From Phallusia mammillata (Eukaryota > Chordata > Ascidiacea > Phlebobranchia > Ascidiidae), in assembly GCA_003260075.1 (NCBI GenBank), contig QLIY01000379.1, positions 1 to 64,000 of the forward strand: DNA of 64,000 nt, written 5' to 3'. Below the pieces are notes generated by a model that saw only the letters and a program-made list of their open reading frames with translations, did not search any database and was not told where the DNA came from. Below, one piece after another: positions 1-21,349 of this stretch (position 1 is the stretch's first letter; the number at the start of each line of letters is the position of its first letter). Position numbers and translations under genes: made by a program.

Positions 1-1360
1 AGCCAAATCCAAATCTTTTCATAGCATCAAACATGTCTTTCCTGTTTAATTAAGTATCACACAAACATTTAAACTATGCAATAACTTAAATCACACCAAC
101 TATTAGAAATTTAAAAACATTGTATAGTCAAGTGGGGTAAAAAAACAACATTTTTTTGAAACTTTGTTGCCAAACTTTTATTTCAGGCAACAAAAGGTCA
201 GTTTTTCTTCCCAACGAAGCTGATAGGTCTACTTTTATAGTTATGTGACAAGTTTTTGATTTTACTAAAAAACAAAGGGGGGGGGGTGCAGAACAGTAAT
301 TGCGACATACTGACATAGAAATCAAATGATCCTAAGTCAATTGAAGACACTAAAATAAATCTAAATAAACTAGGATTTAAAACCACATCGCTGTTTCTGT
401 GTTTCGTTTATTTACAATTGTTTGCTAATTTACAGTGTTTGATTTTTTCAGTTCGCTTACTTTACAATACTTGATGGGGGGGGGGTGGCTTACAATCGAG
501 TAAATACGGTAATGCAGAACAGTTGCGACATACTGATATAGAAATCAAATGAACCTAAGTCAATTGAAGACACTATAATAAATCTAAATAAACCTAGAAT
601 TTAAAACCACATCGCTGTTTCTGTGTTTAATTTATTTACAATTTGTGGCTTATTTACAGTGTTTGATTTTTTCAGTTCGCTTACTTTACAATACTTGATG
701 TCTCCGAATTTTCCCATCTCCTCTTCCAGGTCTTCCTCTTGTGTATCAAATGATAAATTTCTGATGAACACTGTTTTCCCTTCGTGTACATCGGACGAAT
801 AATCCTTGCTTTTCTGTTTTGCTTTTTTTGTATCTTCAGCAGCTAAAAAATGTGAAAACAAATAACAACATGTTCCAAAAAAGGATGCACTTGTTTTTAA
901 AAGTTAACTACAGTTATTTGTAATTTCCAGTTGTTAACGATCTTTAATTAACAAAGACAGGTTGCTTATATTGAAAAAAATGTTGCAATTTCAGCCAAAT
1001 CCAAATCTTTTCATAGCATCAAACATGTCTTTCCTGTTTAGGGGGGGGGGGATGTTCCAAAAAGGATGCACTTGTTTTTAAAAGTGAACTACAGTTCTTT
1101 GTAATTTGCAGTTGATAACGATCTTTAATTAACAAAGACAGGTTGCTTATATCGAAAAAATTGTTGCAATTTTAGCCAAATCCAAATCTTTTCATAGCAT
1201 CAAACATGTCTTTCCTGTTTAATTATGTATCACACAAACATTTAAACTACACAATAACTTAAATCACACCAACTATTACAATTTTGAAAACATTGTATAG
1301 TCAAGTGGGGTAAAAAAAACTTTTATTTCAGGCAACAAAAGGTCAGGGGGGGGGGGAGCA
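1..1360. repeat. Overlapping false duplications with G runs at the end of RBM28
   Basis: Bases 1-198 recur at 1172-1345, 288-480 recur at 512-700, and 868-1040 recur at 1053-1220, each with a few per cent mismatch. Runs of 10-11 G at 277-287, 476-486, 1041-1051 and 1346-1356 sit at the junctions. The end of the last RBM28 exon (657-701) has a truncated second copy at 430-475. This is best read as contig ends joined without merging their overlap. A short frame reading KDMFDAMKRFGFG on the minus strand occurs three times here because of the duplication; I could not place it in RBM28. Confidence 0.75.
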
Positions 1361-4300
1361 TAAAAAAACAAGTGGACATTAGGACCATTTAAAAAAATTT
1401 AAGTGGCAGTTGGAACTTCAATTCAATTATATGAACCTTATAAACCATCTTAAAGTCAAAGATCAGACAGAAATTTCATTAAGAACTCTGTTACAATAAA
1501 TAAGCCAAAAAAACACAAGCCACATAAAATTCTTTGTTTTGGAAATTTTGCAAACCTAACTTACAGCAGTTAGTAAGCTGTTTGTAAATTAATCGAACAC
1601 TTTCAAATTGGTGCTAAGACTTTCCATGGCTTTGTACCTTTATTGCACTGCATTTATTGCCTTTGATTTGGTCTTTTTTGTCATTTACCAGTCTTTTGTT
1701 GGTATGCAACTAGGTTTAAATAGAGCTCACCCACTTGCTGACTGGTCATGTAACCTAAAACCTTATTGAAATAAAGTTTAATTTTCTATCCCAAACTGAT
1801 TGAATTACCACATAATGATTTGATAACCTCTTTTTCTTACTTTGTATCATTTTTCTTTAGGCCTGGATCAAAAAAATTTTTTGAGGTGTAAAAAATACAT
1901 AGTTTTTTATTACCCCATTCCTTTTGAACCGTTTGGGGTAAAAACGAACAACAAAATATCTGAAAAAATTTAGAAGCTAGCCAAGTGGAGTCTTTTTTGT
2001 TTATTAGGTCATAGTTATGACACAACACAGAACAAAGGTCATTGACACCAAACTTGTAATAAAAAATCTGCAGGAAAGTTTCTAAAGGTTGTTGAAGACT
2101 TTTTAANTTTTTTAAGAGACGAATTTAACTACTGTTTTTTCAACCAGCAGAACATCTGAGAATGGTTTATGGCTTATTTTTTTGGCAGAGAATAAATACA
2201 TCCTATGAAAAAGAAAGTATTTTAAAAAAATTTTTGGTTTATCTGTGAGGGTATTGTTTTTTTTACCCCAACTTCAGCAAATTTTTTTTTACCCCATTTG
2301 ACTATATTTGTTCAAAATTTTGTTTCTAAATATTTGGTACAGTCCAAACTCTGCCAAATATTTTACCTTTGGTTAATTGCTTTTTGTAGTTTTTATCCTC
2401 TTTTAAATCATTGTGATCATCAGAATCTTCATCAGAGTCATCAGGATCATCAGACATCTCACTATCCTCCTCCTCCTGATCATGTTCCTCTGTTCCACTT
2501 TCATCTACTTCTCCTTCAGAATCTAATCCAGAGTCCTCTTCAGAATCTACATCCCCATCTTCATCTGAACTTCCTTCTGCATCAATTTCAGCACTTTCAT
2601 CTACATCTGAAGTAACGAAAATGAATATAAACTCAATTTTATTAACTTATTTTATGCTGAAATGTGTTTTTGTCAACCTAAGTCCAGATAAGCTGCAGAC
2701 ACACTGTTTTGATCTGTGAGGTCTCATCAGTGCAGCTGGTGATGAGAGATCAGCTGTATTGGCTAGTGTAGCGCTCCAGTTTGTTGGGGGTAGCAGTCAA
2801 GATAATTTGGTTGAAAAAAATAGGTTATTTATTTAATCAGTTTGTTTGTCAAGCTCCATAGACATAGGCATTTTTCGTTAAAAATTAAATGTGTTGAAAT
2901 TTGTTTAAGAGGAGCTTCTAAAATATATTGGATCGCTTGGATCATTTGGTGCACATTAATATTACCACATTGGATTGTTTTGTGCGCCCCTGTATTGCTA
3001 CAAATTTGTTTGGTGCACTGTAACAGCATGTGATATTAAGTTCCATCAAGTGATATAGAGGTGCACCATGTGATACAAAACAAAGATAGTGATGTAATGA
3101 TACACAACGCTTTGTAGAGAAGCACCAAGCACTGGTGTTAATGCACCAAGCGATTTAATTGATCCAGTATATTTTAATGGACTGTAAGTATTTTTTCAAA
3201 AAAAATTTAACATTTATTGTTCATAGGTATATTAAAGCAGAAGACTATTTATATTTTAGATTATCACAACAACCTGTATCGTTATTGTCCATCGCACTAT
3301 CATCTGATTTCTGTGGTTCTTGTTGTCCTTTCATCTGTTTGTACTTTTCTCGTGGTAAAGCCCAATCCACTGCAATTTTTCTTCCACTTATTTCAGTCTT
3401 GTTTAACTCCTCAATTGCTTTTTGTGCCTCAAACACATGAGTGTATTGAATGAAACCAAAACCAAGTTTCTTTCCATTTGGTTTTGTTGGAATCTGCACA
3501 TCTGTAATCTCACCATACCTGAAAAAGTGTGCAAAAAACAGAAATTAGTAGTTATTTTACAAAACTTTAACAATCACAGCAAATAAGTTTAAGAGATGAA
3601 ATCAGTCTATTCCCCCAGAACAAGCTTACTCTATGGAATAAGAGACCTATAGTACACAGACTTTAAAATTTATAAAGTCGGTTCTTATGATTCGTTTTTT
3701 GTGGAACGTGTAATTGCCTCTTCATTAGAAATAAAACTGTTTATTTAATGCACCATTTACAGTAAACCAGCTATTAATGCATACATTTAGGTGATGCTAC
3801 TTACACTTCAAAAGCTGACTTTAATTCTTCTTCTGAACAATTGAAACTCAGATTCCGAATGATTAAACGGGATCGTTTCGATGATTTCCGAAAATCCTTT
3901 GATGTAGTATCAACAACCAAAACCGCTTTGATTGTGCAATTGTCAATTACTTTTCCAGTTAATTGAAAAATTGCCTTCAGTGCTGACTGTTTATTTGCCA
4001 TGGAAACATGAAACACTTTGGGCTCTTTGTTGTGAAGCGAAACATCCAAAACTGATCCCAAGTATTTCTTTTTAAAGACTTCTTTTAATTTGGATTTGGT
4101 AAAAGTTGAAGGGAGACCGCTCACAGCAACTGTACATTTTGATAAAGTGTCTGATTTTGAACCAGATTTGGGTTTCGTAGAATTTTTGTCAGTTGTATTA
4201 GAATCCTCTGCCTTATTTTTTACTACTTCAAAATCACTAGAAGTTGTGTTTTGCTTTTCCTTTTTCAAAGCAGCTTTGGAGAACTTCTTCTTTCGAGCAA

Positions 4301-4565
4301 AACAGACCTTAAGAGCTGACCCATTAACTTCAAACTTATCTGGTGGAGAATTCACAGCTTTACGGGCATCATCCACTGTTTGGTAACTTACAAGTCCGAC
4401 ATATCGTAGTTTTTCTAAGTCATTTTCCCCCGAGTCCTTCTTTTTTACGACAAAGCATTTCTTGATAGGACCAACAACGCTGAAAATTTCGTTCAATTGA
4501 TCATTCGAACAGGCTGCTGGAATTCCTTGAACAAAAACTGTCGTATGACTGACAGTCCCTTCCAT
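685..4565 (-). CDS. RBM28: RBM28-like nucleolar RNA-binding protein, 5' part (C-terminal exons outside window)
   Basis: Exons read on the minus strand: 4565-3805, 3518-3274, 2606-2367 and 842-685, all with GT/AG borders and consistent phases. The protein starts MEGTVSHTT and has a first RRM (FVQGIP near residue 12), a degenerate second RRM (VAVSGLP near 145) and a canonical RRM (LIIRNLSF, then GFGFIQY, then IAVDWA). A strongly acidic exon follows (2606-2367, mostly Asp/Glu/Ser). The last visible exon opens the next RRM with EGKTVFIRNLSFD, nearly the human RBM28 wording. RBM28 (yeast Nop4) acts in the nucleolus in 60S ribosome assembly and associates with spliceosomal snRNPs. The remainder of this RRM and the C-terminal RRM and tail should lie left of base 1, where the assembly is scrambled. 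The donor after 3274 (GTTGTT) is weak. Identity is firm; the exact exon 2 border is less so. Confidence 0.9.
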
Positions 4566-6797
4566 TTTGTCCTAAAGTCTGAAAGTAATAAAGGGTGAAT
4601 TACGTTGTAGAAAAAAGCAAAAAGTTATTAATTATACAAATCACACACTACAATCTTACTTATTCGGCATTCCTATAATCATCAAATTATTTCATACAGT
4701 TTACTTGTACACGTGTTGTATGAAACTAAAAAATTACGCATGGCAAAAAAAAGCCGCTTACCATATCTTTGTTTACAACACTCTTCATCTTTTATAAAAA
4801 AAAAACATATTCTAAATGACACAAGCAAATTCTGTCTTTTACAAAATTGTTTCTTTCAAAAATAAGCAACTTAACAAGAATTATTTTCTAAATATTGCAG
4901 TTTCGTAGATAAATTCTTCAAGTAGTGTCACTTACAATTTATTTTTGAAAACACATTTGTGACAAACTACACTTGGTCAAATCGATTTGGGGAAATCACC
5001 TTTAATTTTGTTTGTTTCTGTTAAAAAATACGATATTTTTATGTTTACCGGGATACTTTTAAAGTTATCCTTTTGTGTACTAAATTCAAACTGCTAATTA
5101 AACAACAACAACAACAAACGTATGCTTTAGGCCAAATATATATGACTTGTTAAAACAACAGACAACTATCTAACAATAATTAATTTTATTTCGGTAATTA
5201 GTGTTAATTAACGATTTTATCGAAAACCCTTCAAATTAGTTCAAAAACACTTTGTTTTGTATCAATAAACACTTTCACAGGTTGCCATGTAGCTACAACA
5301 ATCCATTTCCTTGAGCGACAGGACTTTCGCGCAATGATTTGTTTACGTTCGGGTCAAATTTCCGCTATTCATATTTGCAACGCACACAACGGAAATACAC
5401 CAGTTAGGACAGTTTTGAAAAGATTAATACACACCCCTTCAGAAAGCTTATGGCCAGTTGGGTTTTTTGACTTTATTATACGATTTCCTTTCTGTAGTAT
5501 TTAGAACCGGGCCTTTTTGGAACCAAAACATCATGTAATTTTTCTGAACCATATTTGATTTAACAGAAAGTCCCACCCAATATCCCTTACTAAGTCTTCT
5601 TCATAAACAACACACCCTCTAGGAAGCACAAACTAAACAGCATCTGTGAAAAAAATCACTGCTTTTATTGTAAATTAGAGCAAAATGCATTTTATGGTTG
5701 CTTGATTAAATAGGAAAGCAACTTAATGCAAAGCAGTCAAGTGTATTCATTGGTGTGGGTACATGACAAAAAAGTGGTAATGGCAGCCAATTACAACACA
5801 CAATAAGCTGAATAGTAAGGCAAAGTGTGGAAAAATCTGTGCCAAAATATGCATGCTATTAGTTTACTTGTTGATATACATACCCAAGAGGCATAATTAA
5901 CAGACTTTGGGAATATACATGTAAAAATGTGAGGTGCCATTTATATCACAAGTGATAGCGTTCAGGATGAATCAAGCACTTGTCCTACAATCGACTATAC
6001 AACAAATACAGCGATCATGCTTAAAAGTAGGGGTGCACAAATAAAACTGAAAACAGCACATAGTAATTGCCCGTTTTAGCACACATTTGTTATGGTAAGA
6101 CACCATTTTGCTGTTAATAATTTATGACAAAGAATAGTAGATGTTTACAAGAAAGGTCTTACAATCGTACGTGAAAATTGGGATTTTAGGACCAACTAGA
6201 TTTGTGAACAGTCTTTTTGATAATATAATATGTGTTCATTCACCGGGGGGGGGGCTAATTGCCCGTTTTAGCACACATTTGTTATGGTAAGACACCAATT
6301 TGCTGTTAATAATTTATGACAAAGAATAGTAGATATTTACAAGAAAGGTCTTACAATAGTACGTGAAAGTTGGGATTTTAGGACCAAGTAGATTTGTGAA
6401 CAGTCTTTTTGATAATATAATATGTGTTCATTCACCAATAATGTGCTTAATGTAATGTATGTGCTGGAAGTTAGTATATATATGTGAAAAAACATCATGA
6501 AAATTTTCTTTTTTCATGTAATAGGGAGCTAATTGGAACAATATTGTCTGCACTTTAGTAAAAACATATTTTAATATTAACTCAAAATAACATTTAAGGC
6601 ACACGATTTTATAAAGAACATTAGACAAGCATACTCTGTCAGGTCAGTCATATAATGCTACATATGACACATTTTTATCTAATAATCTCTTCACAAATTT
6701 TCTTTAGGTTCCTTGGACATTGAACAAAACAAGCTGTTAGCATGGGCAGTTACACAAGGTGCACAATTATTGCAAAAGTTATTTTGTGAAACACTGA
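4566..6797. other. Intergenic, RBM28 start to PPP1R2 stop
   Basis: No coding region recognised. The first few hundred bases should hold the RBM28 promoter and 5' leader, and the right part the PPP1R2 3' untranslated region. Bases 6059-6244 are repeated at 6257-6436 across a G run (about 6245-6254), with a handful of mismatches. Confidence 0.6.
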
Positions 6798-7247
6798 TCA
6801 ATCATCCTCTAATTCTGCCATCTCTTTTGCTAGAAGCTCTTTAGCTTTTTTCATTTGCTCTTTCATGTTATAGTGTTGTCTCCTCATTTCCCTAAACTTC
6901 CTTCTTTTCTCTCGCTCCTCTGGACTTAACATTTCATCATCATCATCGGAGCGTCCGCTGCCACTGTCTCGACGAGTACGAAGCGCTTTGGGGTCATTGC
7001 CGTCAGCGAGTCGCCGTGAAATATCCTCAACATCAATGTTTTCATTCTCTTCGCTGTTAGGTCTATATGGAGTCTTTGGTTCATCAATTTTCATGTGTCC
7101 ATAATCTTTGTCAGCAGGGTGATACGTTGCAAGAATATTCATTTCATCAAATTTTGCATCTTTATGCTTATGATCATGATTGGTGTTGGGTTTCTTTAAA
7201 ATACTTTTTGCAGGATCTTTGTGAGGTTTTGAAGATGTTGAAGCCAT
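6798..7247 (-). CDS. PPP1R2: Protein phosphatase inhibitor 2 (149 aa)
   Basis: A single uninterrupted frame, ATG at 7247-7245, TGA at 6800-6798. An in-frame ATG nine codons upstream exists, but MASTSSK is preferred because it places the KSILKK motif near the N-terminus as in the family. Visible motifs: KSILKK (the KGILK-type PP1 docking element), [18 protein letters not shown] (near-identical to vertebrate inhibitor 2), EPKTPYRP (the GSK3-phosphorylated Thr context, PxTPY), [12 protein letters not shown] (CK2-type acidic/Ser context) and RRQHYNMKE (the HYN helix that covers the PP1 active site). The protein inhibits the PP1 catalytic subunit until phosphorylated on the TPY threonine. It is shorter than human PPP1R2 (205 aa), missing most of the acidic C-terminal tail. 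The absence of introns is unusual beside multi-exon neighbours. Confidence 0.95.
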   Translation of the reverse strand: MASTSSKPHKDPAKSILKKPNTNHDHKHKDAKFDEMNILATYHPADKDYGHMKIDEPKTPYRPNSEENENIDVEDISRRLADGNDPKALRTRRDSGSGRSDDDDEMLSPEEREKRRKFREMRRQHYNMKEQMKKAKELLAKEMAELEDD

Positions 7248-7383
7248 TGCAGATTTATAATTAATTACTTTCACCTTTGTAACAAAACAAATAATGTAAC
7301 AAAAAACAAAATGTACTTACATATACTTAACACACAATAATTAGGCCTTTATATTTGATGTTTCACAACAGTCTGTCAAACAA

Positions 7384-7653
7384 TCATACAACCTAGTGCG
7401 GCAATAACTTTTATCATGTAAAATAATATTATACATCATATTCTTTAATGATTTAGGTTATTCGATAAAACATACTTTACATTACAATAAAGATAACAAA
7501 TACCCTGCTACGGGGGGGGGGAAAAACAAGCATACAACCTAGTGCAGCAATAACTTTTATCATGTAAAATAATATATATCATATTCTTTAATGATTTAGG
7601 TTATTTGATAAAACATACTTTACATTACAATAAAGATAACAAATACCCTGCTA
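7384..7653. repeat. False tandem duplication across a G run
   Basis: Bases 7384-7511 are repeated at 7529-7653 with a few differences, separated by about nine G at 7513-7521. It lies just upstream of the PPP1R2 start. Likely an assembly join. Confidence 0.7.
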
Positions 7654-7659
7654 CAAAAT

Positions 7660-8157
7660 AGTTTTACATCACTGGTCTGAAAAAAGAAAACTGTTGCTGT
7701 TTTCAGATAAAAGTAATGATAAAGTTACATAATTATTACACTTTTTGTTAGACATTGTAATATTATTAAAATCTTAATCTAAACGTGAACATTTCGTCTA
7801 ATTTAACAACGCCTTGGGATGATTTGTGACATCGTAAACCTAAACCGCTGACCACTTTAGACAGCATTCAAATTAAATCAACTGAATCCGGCGCCATAAG
7901 TTGTACTAACGCTCGATATTAAGCACTATTACTTCGAAAATCAGTAATGTTGCATGACAACAGCGTATGACCGACAAGAACGCAGCAACAGACAAGCAAT
8001 TAATTCGGGATCGCATAGCAATTTTCATTTACGTCAGGCAATCGACTTTCAGCTGGTATTTTTATCTCTTAAATCTAGTCTCCGTGCATTTGGCCTTCGC
8101 TGTCGACCCTGTCTAACCCTGCTGGTTTGTTTTTTGTCAGTCGCCACAGCCCACTCA

Positions 8158-8207
<50 letters not shown>

Positions 8208-8490
8208 CGTAACATCACGTACGGACCTTTTTCGTAACCTCGGCGGCCCCAGACCGAAATGTCAATCACCCCCAGCAAATTTGACCACCAGGGCAAAAAG
8301 TCACGTGACATTTGGTTTCTCATCGACCGGCGATCGACAGGTGGCAGAATTTAATTTAATTTGCAGCTCGATTTTGAATAAATCATGCAAAACATACGGG
8401 CACTTAAATGGCGGAAGGGAAAAATCTACATACGAAAAATTATAATAGAATTGTTGATAATAAACTTTAGACATAAAGTCTCAAGGGGTT
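7660..8490. other. Intergenic upstream of PPP1R2 with a 47-base G run
   Basis: No gene recognised. The segment is richer in CG dinucleotides than its surroundings and could include the PPP1R2 promoter (inference only). A run of about 47 G at 8160-8206 makes artificial poly-Gly and poly-Pro frames. Confidence 0.5.
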
Positions 8491-8501
8491 TAACTTTATA
8501 T

Positions 8502-8682
8502 TAGAGATGTACCGAATATTCGGTTTGCCGAATTTATTCGGCCGNATTGAACTCAAAATCAGGACTGAGGAGTTAAAGCAAAGATCTATTCCCAATCCTT
8601 CTCGTTAATAGTGAAGTAAATATACACTTGATTAAATGACTGGGGGGGGGGTTTGAAATTTCGCCGATTCGGTACATCACTA
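8502..8682. mobile_element. Short hAT-type MITE, TTCGGCCGAA palindromic family
   Basis: Ends read TAGAGATGTACCGAA on the left and the inverse of TAGTGATGTACCGAA on the right. They are flanked by CTTTATAT (8494-8501) and GTTTATAT (8683-8690), a 7/8 target duplication of the size hAT transposases make. The centre is broken by an n at 8545 and a G run at 8642-8651. Between them lie about 95 bases (8546-8640) that also occur at about 10057-10150. Confidence 0.7.
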
Positions 8683-9673
8683 GTTTATATTACCAGTCAC
8701 GTGACAGGGATTTTTAAGTACCGGCAATGACAAATCTCTAGAAATTCATGTTTAAACTCTCGAATCTTGTTACATCAAGGTCGAAATCAGACTTCGTTTT
8801 TGCTATGTCTTTAAGGCTATTGAATGACCTTGTACAAAACACTGTTTTCAGTTGATTTGGACTAGTGTACTTATAATCTATTGAATGCTGATTGCAATAT
8901 TTCACCTATTTAGCCATCGTTTTGCTAGCAAAATGAAACCTGAAAAATTGATCTCCAATTAAAAACATATCAACCAACAGCTTGATGAAAAATTATTCCA
9001 CTGTTGTGACACAAATCATAGAAACTGCAGTCCAATAAACTTTTTATTGAATCGAAAAAATAGGGAGATATTTTTTCATTGGCTTGTCTAACTCTAAACC
9101 CACTTGCACTTAATCTTGTCGCATCAGTAAAGTTAGGTCGAATTCAAATTTTGTTCTTGCTTTATTTTTAAACCCAGGTAGATAATTCTGCACAAAATAC
9201 AGTTCATTCAAAATATTTTCAGTTCATTCAGACAATTGTTTTTGTTGAATGTATGGGTGTTTCTTGCAATATTTTAAAGTTCATCTATCAAACCATTGTG
9301 TTTGGTAACAAGATAAAATCCATAACTAAACGTGTAAAAGAAGTTTTAACTACAGGCTGATGTAAAAAATTTTTATACCCATTACTGTAAAACAATCTAT
9401 TAAAACTGCAATCATATAATCATATAAACTTTGTAGTGAACCGTAAGAAAATAGACAGACATTTTTTTCAATGGCCAAGGCTCGAAAAAGTTATGCCACT
9501 AATTTGTGTTCAACAACAGCGTATATAATAAGAGCAGTGAAAAAGTACGCATTGCAATACTGGTGCCAAAATTGACTCATACACCCATCAGTGCTCTGTC
9601 TTCAATACTGTCCACCAAGAATGTCCTATCTTGGCTGTCTTCATCTGATTTATGAACTGTGACTGATTAAATT

Positions 9674-17888
<8,215 letters not shown>

Positions 17889-18342
17889 ATTAATTCAAAA
17901 CCTTTTGAGAAAAGGAATTTATTTCAAAACAAACTTTGACAGAAAATGTATTGCTGCAAAGCAAACACAATATTCCTCATAGACATCGTATTTATCGGAT
18001 GAGAGAAACAGTTTGAAAAAGAAAAACGAAAGTTAAATTGAATCACCAACCTTTTGTAAAACAAAATCAGCTTTTGCAGTCAAAACCGAAGATTAGAAAG
18101 ACTTATGAAACGTTTTTAAATTCTAAATGTCATAGACCCACCAAGGTAAAAAAAATTGTGTCCAATACATGGACTAGAAAACTGAAAAAACACTTGGATA
18201 GTTGTGTTGTACATGCATAGTTGGGTTGTACAAGTCTGATTTAAAGCCTAGTGTTAGCATCTATTCAATATACGACATGTTGTGGACTTGTATCGGGTAC
18301 GTGCAGTTACCGCACGTGGCCGCATTGGCTCGAAGCCAAAAT

Positions 18343-18415
<73 letters not shown>

Positions 18416-18436
18416 TCTTGGCTACGTGGTCTAAAG
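17889..18436. other. Upstream of TAF11; 71-base G run
   Basis: Expected to contain the TAF11 promoter and leader. A run of about 71 G at 18344-18414 separates flanks that show no obvious duplication. No gene recognised. Confidence 0.5.
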
Positions 18437-18879
18437 CAGTGCTCTTCAACCGGTGTGCACGGTGTACCATAGGGTGCACAAAAATATATATGGGGTGCAC
18501 CAGTACGAAAGGGTATACAAGGGTGCATCACAAACTTTTAATGAACCATTGTTTCAATTGATGTATAAATGAACCGGCTTGGTGATTGTTTTAGTGCAAT
18601 TGTGTTGCTATGTTGTCTTTCACCAAGCGAAATAAACTCAACTCAACTCAACTCAACCTTTCGTTTTTTAAAATGTTGATGTCTAACACTTTCAGGCCGG
18701 TCGACGTATATCTACTTCAAAAGACGCTTTGTGCACAGTGCAGATTGACGTTAATTTACGCCAAAAGTTTTTGATCAAAAATGTTTACATTAACAGTTTT
18801 GATTTTAAGTAAACAAGGTGCATGAGTTCGTCACAACAAGTTAAGGGTTCACCAGACCAAAAAAGGATGAAGAGCACTG
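18437..18879. mobile_element. hAT-type MITE with perfect 8-bp duplication GTCTAAAG
   Basis: GTCTAAAG at 18429-18436 and 18880-18887 flank inverted ends CAGTGCTCTTCAACC and GATGAAGAGCACTG. Length 443 bp, no coding capacity. Inside, 18572-18655 is a short unit (GGCTTGGTGATTGTTTTAG to TTCACCAAGCGAAA) followed by an ACTCA pentamer run. The same unit recurs at about 50814-50872, so it may be an inserted SINE-like repeat with a simple-sequence tail. Confidence 0.8.
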
Positions 18880-21037
18880 GTCTAAAGCTCGTCTAGCATT
18901 TGTCAATGCTGTCATTTTGGTTTTCTACCATCATGTTTAAAAAGAATATGACACAGTTGAGTTTATACTTCATTGCTAATTCACTGACCGTTTTCAACTG
19001 TTACTAAATATAAACTTATGATGATTTACATATTTTATATTTTGTGCTTAAAGGTATTCTTCTCATCTTGAAAATGGCTCGTATATGTACATAATATAGG
19101 GAGAGTAGGTTAATAGAATTTGTTTGAGAGTCAAGGGGGCACCTATTGGTGTGGCAGGGAGGCGCCAAAGGGTCACGGCATTCCCAAATCTTTTTAGAGT
19201 TGTATATTGAGGCACTTCAATTCAGTGTGGTTTTGTATCAGATCAAGTATAAATTGTCATATGAATATTTAAATTGCAAAACAACTGTTGTCACCGAGTT
19301 TATTTTCATACAAACATGAAATAAGTGAATAAATCTAAATACACCTCGTACGCTTAAAGCGTCATCAAAGCAAACGGTATTGCGGATCACAAACTATGAT
19401 CTATGAACTTACATTACTCCCTGGTAAAAGTCGATTGGTGGAAACAGAAAAAAAATTACAAAACCCCACTAAGAGGGTAAAAATAAGCAAATTATCCGAC
19501 CCAAAAGACAATGCAATGCTGCAGGTGGTTCGCATTTACAGTGAAAACTTACGTGTCGACATTTGTCTGCATTACGAAACACTCGCAATTATAGTATTGT
19601 GCAAAAGATTTACGTAGGTAAAAGTTTTTTTTGTACAAAAATGTAGCCAAAAGTTAAGGCATTGAAAAGCAAGACAGCAAGACTCTGACAAGATATTTAA
19701 ACTGATTTAATTTTATCGCCTTGTGGACATAAGCGGCATCATTGATAATAATTGGAGGGGCAAATACAAACAACTTACCTCAGTAAAGTTGGATCACGCC
19801 CAGACAAATCCCTAAACACAATGGATTGTGGATGGGTTTGTTGACTTTACAAATCGCTTCTGGTCTTTGTGGTGATAAGTTGAAAAAATCCCATGATCAT
19901 TAAATCTGTTGTTGCAGGAAAGATATTTAATAACAGGACGACTAATCTTGGTCATCGGAAAGTTTGTTATCTACTCTTCGTTGTGGTGAGTTTGATAACA
20001 GGAGTCACATTTGCGTGTAGCCTAAATGTACATATTCTGCGCAACGTTGGACATGGCCGAATTGACGATTCACAAAAGCATCAGGGCAATTAGGTCAAGA
20101 TTGCTCAGCCTGAATGAAAACTTAGTAAATAAACAGTTCAAAGCATGAAAAAATATATCTTATATCATCGCTGGACAGGGAGTGGTCTATTGTGAAAAAT
20201 TTCAACTCATTTTGAAGATTTGTTTGTTACCCTTACTTGTGCACTGGTTAAAATTCACGTTAGGAAAAGGTTTTTACCCAATTAAAATTAAGTTATGTAT
20301 AACACATTCACTGGCTTTAAGAAGATATTTTTGGATAAGTTATAAACTAATGGTCACTTTCAAAATAAAATAATGGCCACTATCATTGCCAAAGAGCAGA
20401 TGTATCTCAAACAAATTTTTGAAATACTTTAAGCGTGACAGACATGGGAAATTGACTTAAAAGTTCCGCATGAGTAAATTTCCACCCAGCTTTGCGTTTA
20501 GACCGCAGAAAACTTTGATTCGTAGTTGTTTCAAAAGGCAAAGATTGGTAAATAAGTAAAGGTAGTAGCAGATGAACTTCGTTTCCCGTTATTGATTGTT
20601 AGAGTATTTGAATTTTAGAGCAATTTGTTTAACTACAAGCTATAAGAAAGATGTATACCAGTTTTATGTTGATGGACTTCTGGTACTATTTCGTTTTGTT
20701 GAAGAACCAGTCAGGCTTTCTACTACGACTCATACTAGCTTAACTTATAGACCTAAACGTTTTGAGTAATCACATTTTTATGGAATGATTTTCCACATAC
20801 AGAAAACGTTTTTGAAAAATAAATAGTTTGCCGTTATTATGAAATCCAAGAAAGCCTGAAAATTATATCACCCAAAATATGGTCTACAAAATGTAACGAT
20901 TAAAATAATTTCAGAAACACATTTCAATCAGCAGAGATATGCGGTTCTCAAACTGGGGTCCGCGTTCCCTTTTGAGTCCGCCACGCGATTTCAGAGGGAC
21001 CGCGAGGAGCCTAAAGTATTTCTACCGTCTTATAGAA

Positions 21038-21254
21038 CAGGGGTCGGCAACCTTTTTTGCACTGCGGACCGTTTTTAAAACTAAAATTTTATCGCGGACC
21101 GGTCTTCAAAAAACTACAAATATTTAGCAATAAAAACGTCTAAATTAGTTATCATCCCTGGAATACATGGACAAAATGTTTTATAGCATTTAACCTAAAA
21201 AAATTATACGGCCCGGTAACTAACTCCTCGCGGACCGGCGGTTGCCGACCACTG
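21038..21254. mobile_element. hAT-type MITE, CAGGGGTCGGCAACC ends
   Basis: Left end CAGGGGTCGGCAACC, right end the inverse GGTTGCCGACCACTG. Flanks TTATAGAA and TTAATGAG match at 5 of 8, a decayed target duplication. Related sequence occurs as an inverted pair at 31602-32130. Confidence 0.65.
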
Positions 21255-21265
21255 TTAATGAGATT

Positions 21266-21349
<84 letters not shown>

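Noticed and set aside
1-50. Micro-exon encoding KDMFDAMKRFGFG, present three times (also near 1000 and 1190, minus strand)
   Set aside because: Has a plausible acceptor but no donor and a stop soon after. The triplication is from false joins. I could not match it to RBM28.
2298-2615. His/Leu-rich plus-strand frame
   Set aside because: It is the antisense of the acidic RBM28 exon.
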